NCBI GenBank assembly: GCA_963576735.1 | Contig: OY755172.1 | Span: 1,922,001-1,986,000 of the forward strand | DNA: 64,000 nucleotides | From: Bedellia somnulentella | Taxonomy: Eukaryota; Arthropoda; Insecta; Lepidoptera; Bedelliidae | Direction of reading: 5' to 3' | Part shown: positions 24,101-36,500 of the stretch, piece by piece | Numbering within the stretch: position 1 is the stretch's first letter | Layout: the number at the start of each line of letters is the position of its first letter | Notes under the pieces: generated by a model | The model's input: only the letters and a program-made list of their open reading frames with translations | Told to the model about the DNA's origin: nothing | Databases searched by the model: none | Made by a program: the position numbers and the translations under genes

Positions 24101-27100
24101 TGCGGCGTGACCTGGTCGATCCAGTGCTGCGCTACTCACATAGGTGTAGTGTGTGAGGTGTATGTGTGAAGTGTATGTGATGGTAGTACCTCTGCGGCTG
24201 CGGCGTGACCTGGTCGATCCAGTGCTGCGCTACTCACATAGGTGTAGTGTGTGAGGTGTATGTGTGAAGTGTATGTGATGGTAATACCTCTGCGGCTGCG
24301 GTGTGACCTGGTCGATCCAGTGCTGCGCTACTCACATAGGTGTAGTGTGTGAGGTGTATGTGTGAAGTGTATGTGATGGTAATACCTCTGCGGCTGCGGC
24401 GTGACCTGGTCGATCCAGTGCTGCGCTACTCACATAGGTGTAGTTTGTGAGGTGTATGTGTGAAGTGTATGTGATGGTAATACCTCTGCGGCTGCGGCGT
24501 GACCTGGTCGATCCAGTGCTGCGCTACTCACATAGGTGTAGTGTGTGAGGTGTATGTGTGAAGTGTATGTGATGGTAGTACCTCTGCGGCTGCGGCGTGA
24601 CCTGGTCGATCCAGTGCTGCGCTACTCACGTAGGTGTAGTGTGTGAGGTGTATGTGTGAAGTGTATGTGATGGTAGTACCTCTGCGGCTGCGGCGTGACC
24701 TGGTCGATCCAGTGCTGCGCTACTCACGTAGGTGTAGTGTGTGAGGTGTATGTGTGAAGTGTATGTGATGGTAGTACCTCTGCGGCTGCGGCGTGACCTG
24801 GTCGATCCAGTGCTGCGCTACTCACGTAGGTGTAGTGTGTGAGGTGTATGTGTGAAGTGTATGTGATGGTAGTACCTCTGCGGCTGCGGCGTGACCTGGT
24901 CGATCCAGTGCTGCGCTACTCACGTAGGTGTAGTGTGTGAGGTGTATGTGTGAAGTGTATGTGATGGTAGTACCTCTGCGGCTGCGGCGTGACCTGGTCG
25001 ATCCAGTGCTGCGCTACTCACGTAGGTGTAGTGTGTGAGGTGTATGTGTGAAGTGTATGTGATGGTAGTACCTCTGCGGCTGCGGCGTGACCTGGTCGAT
25101 CCAGTGCTGCGCTACTCACGTAGGTGTAGTGTGTGAGGTGTATGTGTGAAGTGTATGTGATGGTAGTACCTCTGCGGCTGCGGCGTGACCTGGTCGATCC
25201 AGTGCTGCGCTACTCACGTAGGTGTAGTGTGTGAGGTGTATGTGTGAAGTGTATGTGATGGTAGTACCTCTGCGGCTGCGGCGTGACCTGGTCGATCCAG
25301 TGCTGCGCTACTCACGTAGGTGTAGTGTGTGAGGTGTATGTGTGAAGTGTATGTGATGGTAGTACCTCTGCGGCTGCGGCGTGACCTGGTCGATCCAGTG
25401 CTGCGCTACTCACGTAGGTGTAGTGTGTGAGGTGTATGTGTGAAGTGTATGTGATGGTAGTACCTCTGCGGCTGCGGGGTGACCTGGTCGATCCAGTGCT
25501 GCGCTACTCACGTAGGTGTAGTGTGTGAGGTGTATGTGTGAAGTGTATGTGATGGTAGTACCTCTGCGGCTGCGGCGTGACCTGGTCGATCCAGTGCTGC
25601 GCTACTCACGTAGGTGTAGTGTGTGAGGTGTATGTGTGAAGTGTATGTGATGGTAGTACCTCTGCGGCTGCGGCGTGACCTGGTCGATCCAGTGCTGCGC
25701 TACTCACGTAGGTGTAGTGTGTGAGGTGTATGTGTGAAGTGTATGTGATGGTAGTACCTCTGCGGCTGCGGCGTGACCTGGTCGATCCAGTGCTGCGCTA
25801 CTCACGTAGGTGTAGTGTGTGAGGTGTATGTGTGAAGTGTATGTGATGGTAGTACCTCTGCGGCTGCGGCGTGACCTGGTCGATCCAGTGCTGCGCGCGA
25901 GACACGTACGTGCCGGCCGGGTCGGCCGCCTCGCCGGTTGACCATTCCGACGTGGCGGTGGGGCTCTGAGGGAAAACAGATCATTATACTGCATTTGCTA
26001 TATTGCTGAGCCAGATTCCTATTCTTGCCTCTTATTCGCATTGCACTATTTTTTGACTGAATTTGAATATGTAGTTTTGTTATTATTTCTAGTTATACTT
26101 TTTTTTAATTTGTTTTTTTTTATACTTGTTTTAAAAATGTTGTTTTTATTTTATAAGAGGCTTCGAACAAATAACTTCTTTCTTTCTTTCTATGTTATTA
26201 TCATAGACTAAGTATAAACTCTTGACTTAGTGTGCGGAACACCCGTTTGGTGCACTCATGTAAAATAACATAACATATAACATAAACGTTCACGCCGTTT
26301 ATCCCCGAAGGGGTTGGCAGAGGTACCAATACTCCTGAACTCACATGGCAAGCGCCATCTAGCTTCCAGAGAAGGTACCCACGTTTTGCTTAGACAGTGT
26401 ACTCACGTGATAGGGGGCAGGCCTATCGCCGTTTTGTACGAATACACTGTCACATGACTAAGTACAACTCAGCCATGTGGGTTTCCTCACGATGTTTTCC
26501 CTCACCGTTAGCAACCATGATAAATTAACCACACATATGACTTTAGAAAAGACAAATTGGTGTAGGCCCGTCCCAGGATTGGAACTCACGCCCTTCTGTT
26601 TTTCGGGCGGGTGTTCTACCCACTGGACTATCATGTCGCTCATGTAAAATCCCCACATTATATTATAAATTACACACTAATGTCACTAAAAGCTCCGTCG
26701 ATCTCATTCTATGTATGGAGAGTCGAGTCTGATTTGTAGGGCTCTGTAAGCTCGAAAGTGTCGGATCCCAAGTCTTGTTGCACGTAAGCTCTTTGAGCCA
26801 CAACTCAAACCTTTAAATTACATAAGATATAGATAAATATTTACAAAAATATTTACAAACATACAGTTTCTTATCTCCAAAATCAAGTAGCTAGCTACCA
26901 CTCTACTTATAGTTTCTAAAGTCCCTCATTATAAAAGAGCATACCTTATAGGGCGTCCCATTAGTTTGACTAGGCGGGAGCGACGCGTACCAATCACTCA
27001 CGTTGAATCGGCTTTTCTCAGATTTGGACACGTTTTATACAATTCGATAATCTCTTACAATATTTTAATTCCCCTTATTAAAAACTAGCTGACCCGACAG

Positions 27101-30100
27101 ACTTCGTACTGTAAGTTTGCTTATGCCAAACTTTAGGCTTTTTCCGGTAATTTAAGTTCAATCAGGCGTGAATGTTTTATTGCTCAAATTTTTCGGGGTA
27201 AAAAGTACTCTATTTGATAATTAGGGTCATTATCTAGCATTCTGATATATTTCATTCATATATATTCTGTAATTGAGAATCCTTTTCACCTCAAACACAC
27301 AAACATCAAAACTTTCACATTTATAATATGAATAGGATAGCATACCTTATAGGGCGTCCCATTGGTTTGACTAGGCGGGAGCGACGCGTACCAATCACTC
27401 ACGTTGACTCGGCTCTTCTCAGACTTGGACACGAACGGGTGCTCTAACAACTGGTCGTATTTTGGTCGCATTTCTACGTCTTTTGTTAGACTGTAACAAA
27501 CAAACATGTGGTATACCACATAAATATGTTGTTAATAGTGGTCCCCGCCTTTAGCTTCGCATGGATATTATATTTTTGAATATTTAAGGATTCTGTAGAA
27601 GCCGCTAAAATATACGAAATAGATGGTATATTTTATCTAACTGCACTGATAAATTCGATAACTCTCTTTTTTAAACACAGTTAATATCTAATACTTGAAT
27701 TATTCTAAAGTAATCACCGAACAATAACAGAATGTAACCTCATTAGTATTTACTGCAATACCATTACATTATACATTATTATTTTTTAATTCTTTTTTGC
27801 AGTTATATTTATTCTATATTTACTCACCATTTTGATACAAATGACTTGAACTCATTTGAGAATTCACTGGTGTCTGGTAACCTAGGTGGGTCTTCTTTTA
27901 GTACCTGCAAAAAAAAAGTTATAAAATTCCATTTGATAGCTCTCTTGGAGTCCTCACAGCCCATATATGTGTCCCCACCATGGGGCTAAAGCCTACCCTA
28001 CATACTAGCCGGGCCGACGGCTTAACGTGCCCTCCGAAGCACGGAATCATCTTAATTTTCGGATAATAAGGTGATTCAAGCCTGCAATATCCTTCCAAAC
28101 TGTACCTTGTGTTAACCTTACAAATTAAAATTGTAAGGTTAACACCCCCGGGGATCAAACCCGAGAACTCCGTACTTGGAACCAAGAGCTCTCTTGGACA
28201 GAGAGGAACAATTATGCTATTAAATATCTTGATTGATATAAATGAATAAAGTTCCAAGATCAGTCTTTTACAATTCACAAAAGTCAATTCTTTTACAATT
28301 TACAACAGTCAATTCTTTTACAATTCACAACAGTCAATTCTTTTGCAATTCACAACAGTCAATTCTTTTACAATTCACAACAGTCAATTCTTTTACAATT
28401 CACAACAGTTAATTCTTTTACAATTCACAACAGTCAATTCTTTTACAATTCACAACAGTCAATTCTTTTACAATTCACAACAGTCAATTCTTTTAAAATT
28501 CACAACAATCAAGTAGTAACAAACAACTCAATAAATTTTCACAAATCCATAAAAGAAAGTGAATTATCAACGTAAAGATAACTCCAATTTAAGCATTTCT
28601 TCAAACAACAACTTCGCGGGTCATTGACCGAGTCAGCTGTGTGTGATAACGTCTCCGAATAATATTTAAAAATACAAGTTAGAACACCAATTATCTCATT
28701 GAAAGTGTATCAAATAGTAGCTCTGATATTTCGTTCTTAATTCGTTTGGTTGAAATTGCATATGCTGAAAGTGTTGTGGACGAATTAATGAAAGGGAGGA
28801 ATTGTGCAAAAACCTAACGGCAAAATTTTGAATTTGAATTTGTTGGTGAAGTGATAAACTAGAATTGCGCGCGGACGCGAGCAGCGGTGCAAGAAACGAG
28901 CGGAGCGAGACCAGAGAGGGACGGCTAGCTGCATACGTAGTCGCGTCGCGTGAGTGGGAGACCCAGCTACGCGCATCCGAACCAATCACTGCGCTGATCA
29001 AGTAAGTGGGTCAAGCTACGCTCGGTAGATACGGAACGTAACGACTAAACACGAAGTGCGTAGACAAATTCAACATACTGTCACTATTTTGTTTGAGGGT
29101 TAAATTGAATTAGACTTTTTTACAAAAATGAATTGCACAGCTTGTTTAAAGTTGGTTGGATTGTCGGAAACTTCAATGCACGCAATGCAAAGCTATTTTC
29201 CATTATCAGTGTCTGAACATGACGTCCGCAACTTATATGGCCAACTACGTTAAGATGAAACAAATGTGGACTTGTAACTTATGCAATAACACAACTCGTA
29301 GACGCGATCGTAACGACAATACTCCTGTTCGTAGACAACATCTCCCCGCAAACACGGATAACGACATGTCTTGTGATGACTATTCGCACATTCTTACCTC
29401 CCCTGAGATCTCTAGTAATGAGTCATTAAAAGTATCGATGAACCAATCAAGTTCTGGGTCCGAGACGATAACATTAAAACAATTCAGCGACCTGTTTGAC
29501 TCGAAGATCGATAAGTTGAGAACGTCATTAACACAATATATTAATGCTGCAGTGTCCAGTCAAATTACAGCAGTTACTGACTCTTTGAAGACTGAATTTA
29601 CAGTCACCACGGACTTTTTAGCTGCGGAACAAAATGATTGCAAAAGAGAAATTAATGCGACTAACAACAAAATTTCCGTTCTAGAAGCCCAGAACAATAA
29701 GCTTCAAGCCGACATAAGAAGCCTAGAGAACCGTTTAATCGCCGCTGAAAAACACTCTCGCAGTCTAAACATAGAAATTCATGGCATACCGGAGAAACGC
29801 AACGAGGATCTAGCTCAATTGGTTAAATCTTTAGCCAATCTTATTAGCGTGCCGATCACCGAAAACGATATCCGGGCGTGCCGCCGTATAGCCAAGTTAG
29901 ACTCCAAATCGGCCCGTCCCCGTACAGTACTCCTGACACTACCTTCGGAGCGCTTCCGCGACAACATAATTTCGGGGGTTCGTCGCTACAACAACAGTCA
30001 CCCAGACGATCTTTTGAACTCAGGACACATCGGAGCAACAGGAGATGTATCAAGAATATTCGTGTCTGAACATCTATCTCCCGAAATGAAACATGTTCAC

Positions 30101-33100
30101 GCATTGGCAAGAAAATACGCAAATGATAATAATTATAAATATGTTTGGGTTAAATATGGAAAAGTCTATTTGAGAAAAGACGAAAAGGCACCTGCTTTGT
30201 TAATTAAGGATAGAAATAGTTTTTCTCATTTAAATTAATTTTATTTGTTTAATTCGATTTTAATATTAATTTATATTCGTAATGATATTTGGATGATTCT
30301 AATGTGATATATAATGAAATTATTTTATCAAAATGTTAATAGGTTAAGGTCGAAACTAAATAACGTATTCTTAAATGTATTAAATGAAAATTACGACATT
30401 ATTTGTTTATGTGAAACTAATTTGGATAGCGGAATTAATAGTAGCGAACTGATAGACGACAGGTACGTGGTTCTTCGACGAGATCGCGAATCTACTTCGT
30501 CTTCCAAATCCTCAGGAGGGGGTATATTGATAGCCATAAAAAAGAACATTAGTTTCTCTCGTTGTCAACATTGGGAGAGTGAGTTTGAGGATATGTGGGT
30601 TACAATCTACGAACCAACCTTAAACATTTACTTTATTGTGTGCCTTGTTTATCTTCCACCGGACTTATCATCAGACAAGTATAAAAGATGGCTTTTATTG
30701 TGCACAGATAATTTAATACAATGTCAAAATGCCCACAGTAAAACTATAGTTCTCGGTGATTTTAACCTTCCCAGCCTAACATGGGTACCTAACCCAAAGT
30801 CACACGGCATGTCAATGAACAGCTCAAACTCAGATTCTAGGTCACTAATGCTACAACAATTAATGTGCCTCGGCCACTTAAATCAGTATAATCATATATC
30901 AAATCAAAATAGCCGAACATTGGACTTATACTTGAGCGACTATGAGCATTTACTATTAACGGAATGTACCGGTATTTCAAAACTCGATCTTCATCATCCA
31001 GCCTTCGAAGTTGACATCTTTAGTGGGCCGAAACCTCTTAAACCGATATCTAAGAAAATTTTGAACTACAGAAAATGTAATATTCCCAACTGCAATTCAT
31101 CCATACAGGCGGTTCAGTGGTCCGAAGTCCTTGATGGTGACGATATCGATAGTATCACTGAAGAGTTTTACTCTGTTTTAAACTCAATAATTAGTAAAAA
31201 TTGCCCTTTGAAAAGAATAAACCATAATTCTTACCCTATTTGGTTTTCAGAGTCACTGAAACAATGCATCGAAGCTAAACATAAGACACATAGGCGATTT
31301 AAAAGATACGGTAATCCTCGCGACTATGACGAATTCTCCTTACTTCGTGCACGGGCGAAACAATTAATTAGGGACTGTTATTCAGATTATATAGACAATA
31401 TTGAATCTTCGCTATTTAAAAATAATAAGTTATTCTTTTCTTTTGTAAAATCGAAAAAATGTAATCCTACCATCCCAGATACTATGTTTCTCGGAAATAC
31501 ACGTAAAAGTGGAGCGAAAGATGTTTGCGATCTCTTCGCTGATTTTTTCGCTTCTGTTTACGTAAAAGACGACAAACTCCCCCCGATTAACTTTCACGAT
31601 ATAAAGTCTAACATAACTTTGTCCGAGTTTTCAGTATCGCAGAGTGATATCGCACTAAGGCTTTCACAGATAAACGAAAACAAAGGGGCTGGTCCCGATG
31701 GCATCCCGCCGACGTTTGTGAAGTCTTGTGCTGAAACTCTTTCATATCCCCTAGCTATAATATTTAATAAAAGCCTTAAGAAAGGGTGCTTCCCGTCTCA
31801 GTGGAAAAAGGCTTTTATTGTTCCTATTCTTAAATCTGGAAGTACAAATGATTGTTCTAATTATAGGCCAATAAGTATTTTATCATGCTTCTCGAAGGTA
31901 TTTGAGTCGTTCGTGTTCGATGCACTTAGTTTTCACATGAAACCCTTTTTGGTTCCAGAACAGCACGGTTTTGTGAGTGGGAAGTCTACTGTGACCAACC
32001 TCATGGAATACACCAATTATATATACAAAGCTTTCAGTGAACGTGCTCAGGTTGACACAGTATACACCGACTTCATGAAAGCCTTCGACAAGCTTATGCA
32101 CCCAATCATTCATGGTAAACTGGAAGCTTACGGTATCCATGGTAATTTGCTTAGGTGGTTGAAATCCTATTTACGAAATCGGACTCAATTGGTTGCGCTG
32201 AAGGGTTATTTTTCAAGGTCTATACATGTTACGTCTGGAATTCCTCAGGGATCTTTGTTAGGCCCACTGCTCTTCAACATCTTCATCAATGATCTTGTCA
32301 GCCAGCTCTATAACCCGTGTTTGTTATACGCTGACGACTTAAAAATATTTAGAACAGTGCGCACACCTGAAGACTGTTATAGTTTACAACGAGATTTAGA
32401 TACCCTGAGCAATTGGTGTCGTCGGAATCACATGACACTAAACGTGGCCAAGTGTTTTGCAATCTCTTTTTCATTGAGACGGGAACGTATATTGCATGAC
32501 TACAGGATTGGGCAGATAACAATTGAAAGGAAAACAGTAGCTAAAGACCTTGGCGTTCTGGTGGATGAAAGGTTAACATTCACTGAGCACTGTTCCTACG
32601 TCGTTAAGAAATGTTATAGCCTTTTAGGGTTCTTATCCAGAATAACAAAAGATTTCAAAAACCCCTCTAGCTTAATAGCTCTTTTTAAATCTTTAGTCCT
32701 TAGTAATGTTGAATATGCTTGTATAATATGGTCACCGATATACAACATACATATCAACAATATAGAATCCATCCAAAAACGCTTCACTAGGATCTTGGCT
32801 ACTCGCGCGGGATTGAGGAGAGCACTGAGCTCTTACGAGGCTAGATGCAACCATTTTAATCTGCACCCATTGCTAGCGCGCAGACAGTTGCAGGACTTAG
32901 TGACTCTGCACAAAGTTATAAATGGTTTGATGAGCACATCCATCCTCGAGTGCATCTGTTTCAATGTTCCACAACGAACGCTTAGGAATTCTCGACCATT
33001 TTTAGTTCCCATAATGAAAACTAATATCACCGCCAACAACCCTGTCCATAGAATGTGCCAGTTGTATAACTCTTTGTGTGCTAGCCAAGAAGATGTCGAT

Positions 33101-33500
33101 AGCGCCCCTGACGTCTATCACAATTCGCTATGTAATTTCCGCAAAAAATGCTTAAATTTATGTGTTTCACTATAATTATCTCTTCTGTTCTGTTATGTTA
33201 AATTAATTTATTATTATTATTATTGTTTTAGTCATTTAATTATGTTGTCTTATTTTTTATTATTTCTGTCATTTATTTTCTCATAGAAAATAATTTCATG
33301 TACTGTTCATTACGTTATCTTTTCACATTATTCCATAATTATGTACAATGTTATAGATTTTAAATATTACTTTATTAAATTTATCAAAATCTCACAAAGC
33401 AAGTCATGCTGTGTACACAGTTAAGGTGCTTTTACTGAAAATTTATGTTTTTTGAAAAGCCATTATGTATATTAATGTAATTGTACTGTTTGTGTGCCTT

Positions 33501-33533
<33 letters not shown>

Positions 33534-36500
33534 TTCTTCCTGGAATCATTTTTACTATACTAAATTTACCCAGATTTCGTTACTTACCCTAGTTAGCACT
33601 TCAAAGTCATTTAGACAGTTCTTGTAGGGCAGCACTCCGGTTGCCAACTCCACCAAGGAAATGCCGAGAGACCATACATCCGCCCTTATATCGTATACTG
33701 GCTTTGAAGGGTTTGGAGGTTCTATGCGTTCGGGCTGCAAAGAAGACATTAGTTGCAAGTGTTATAGGAAGCAGGTTTTTCTTTCCAAGGACTATAAATG
33801 GTACGCATGCATTTTTTAACCTTGCAATATTAAATCATAAATACTAGCTAGATTCACAGTAGCCGACCGAAAAGTGAGGCAGCAAACAAGACATAAATCG
33901 GAAAAAATCCTTGTTTTGATCTCATTTACTCTTTGAAGAGAGTAGCAAGACAAACAAAACGCCAGAGTGCGCCCTACAGTATTGACAAGTTAATTTGTAA
34001 TGTGTTGAAATGAGAAAAGGTTAACTTTAAAAAATAAATGCTTTATTTTAATATGTAGTTGTACATACATACATATACTCACGGCTATAAATCCCTAGAA
34101 GGGGTAGCCAGAGCTAAGGAATTAGAAATTCCTCAGCCACGGCTACTACGGAGACCTATCACCAACAACCTTTATCTTACAATATTTTCCCAATGGCTGA
34201 GGAGTATCTAATTCCTTAGCTCCGGCTACACCTTGTAGGGATTTATTGCAGTGAGTATATGTATGTATGTTACTACTTGTAGCTACTAAACTGTATAAGA
34301 CACATATCATACCGCCATATAGGCCGCGCATCCCGCGCCCCTCGTCATGGCCTTAGAGTCCACCAGTCTTCCGCTGATGACGTATTACTACTTATAGCTA
34401 CTGAACTTTATAAAACAAGTATCATACCGCCATATATGTATGAAGCTGTGTATTGTCGGCTTAGAATAGCATTACCCTATTTCTTCCCGCAGGTGTACGT
34501 AAGAGGCGACTAAGGGTATTGGAGATTTTTAAGGGACTTTTGGGCGATGCGGTTGGAGACCCACCACGAATGTTTATTTTACCATCTTTGCCCCACTCAA
34601 CTTCCAAAAGTGACTGAGAAATTTATATTTCTTTAGCTCTGGCTAACCCTTCTAGGGATTTATCGCCGTGAAACTACAACTAAACTGTATGTAATGTATG
34701 TAAACCAACCGCCATATAGGCCGCGCATCCCGCGCCCCTCGTCATGGCCTTAGAATCCACCAGTCTTCCGCTGATGCCGAAGTCACACAACTTGATGTTC
34801 CCGCGCTCGTCTAGAAGTATGTTGCTGGGCTTCACGTCGCGGTGGATCACGCCGTGGGAGACTTTCAGGTAGGATAGCGCTTTTACTGTCTGGAAAATAA
34901 ATATGGATAGTTTAATGTTGATTCTATTAACTGTCAGTGGCTGTTACTTAAATCTCTCTAAAGTATTTTCTTAGGTAATTTGATGAGCTATAACAGCGGG
35001 ACTGGTTAACTGCTTGCAACACATATTTGTGTCGCACTCACCGGTTTGATGGTCAATCGAACATATATACATATACATAAACCAATATACTCATGGCTAT
35101 AAATCCCTAAACGGGGTAGCGAGAGCTTGGAATGAGAAATTGCTCAGCCACTTTTGGAAATTGCATGGGTAAAAGATGGTACTATATAATAATTGCTGGT
35201 GACTGGTCTCCAACCACATCGCCCAAAAATCTCTTTAAAAGCCCTTAGTCGCCTCTTACGATCACCCACGGGAAGAAATGGGGTAGTGCTATTCTAAGCC
35301 GACACTACATAGCAATGGTCAATCGAAGTTTTTATTTTTTGGCGCTTAACCTTCAATGAATTTAACAACTATGGGAGAGATATTTTTGGATTCGTCGAAT
35401 ATCAACATGTATACTCATTTAGCAAAATCAGAATTTTCGCTTCGTACGAGCGAGATAGAAATAATGTTGATAGGGCTTAGAAGAGATAGGAATAATATTG
35501 ATATTATTATTTGAAGAGTACACCTTCTGCAATGCTCTGTACCATCTAAATCTTATGTTAAGAAAAAACAATTCGTTAAAATTTTCATTATGTCGAACCT
35601 ACCAAACAAAATTGTTAAATTCAACATGCCTAGAATAAAAAGGGCAAATATTTAACACGGCAAGTAAAATCCTTTTTAGGCAACTTTCTATTAAGTCACA
35701 AAAAAACTAACTTTGCAGTGATTAAATATCTTAGCAACTATTAAACTATACAAGCAACAAAATGCTAGAATCAAAAAACTAAAAAAACGGCGGCTACTGT
35801 AAGGTATCAAATGTATCAAGCGGGATCAGTGAAAAACTGTTTAAGGTATTATAAAACCTAATGTGGCGACTAATTTTTCCGAGAGGATATCATACATTCT
35901 TCACTGGCAACTATTGGATTTCATGATAAAAATACACATCTGGCAGCGATTTTTAGCACAAAGCATAAGCATAAACGTTCACGCCAAATATCCCCGAAGG
36001 GGTCGGCAGAGGTACTAATACTTCTGAACATCACGTGACTTTGTCACCCGGTGTTCAGAGTACCCACGTTTTGCATGGACAGTGTACTCACGTGATAGGG
36101 GGCAGGCCTATCGCCGTTTTGTACGAATACACTGTCACATGACTAAGTACAACTCAGCCATGTGGGTTTCCTCACGATGTTTTCCCTCACCGTTAACAAA
36201 CATGATAAATTAACCACACATATGTCTTTAGAAAAGACAAATTGGTGTAGGCCCGACCCAGGATTTGAACACTAGTCGCTTGCACGATAACCGAGTGTTC
36301 TACCCACTGGGCTATCACGATTTTTAGGTAGTTTTAAAAACTGAAAATGGGTATTATAATAATGTATTTGGATATTAGAATATTGTTTGCAGATTCGTAA
36401 ATTCTTGGAAAGGGGGCAAATGCGCTCGCTGGCTTTTTTATTTTTGTGACTAAAATATTAAGTAAATTACATATTATAAAAATAATAAAAATAAAATAAA

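Larger units (their letters stand above)
28800..33536 (+). mobile_element. Two-ORF non-LTR retrotransposon (CR1/Jockey group)
   Basis: A 5' untranslated region (start uncertain), ORF1 (29128-30238, frame broken near its start), ORF2 (30314-33175, intact), and a 3' end in (AAAT)n/(TAAA)n at 33505-33535. It is inserted antisense to hep in intron 6. The ORF1 with a PHD-like finger and the EN-RT ORF2 suggest the CR1/Jockey group; the exact clade was not determined. No target duplication identified. Confidence 0.85.

Noticed and set aside
23898..25860. CRISPR-like regular array
   Set aside because: Units are contiguous 98-bp repeats with no variable spacers, within an animal gene intron, and derive from the adjacent exon.
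25704..26041. Minus-strand ORFs of 79-96 residues with repeated His/Thr/Tyr sequence
   Set aside because: They run through exon 9 in the wrong frame and into the 98-bp array; the correct frame is fixed by flanking exon phases.
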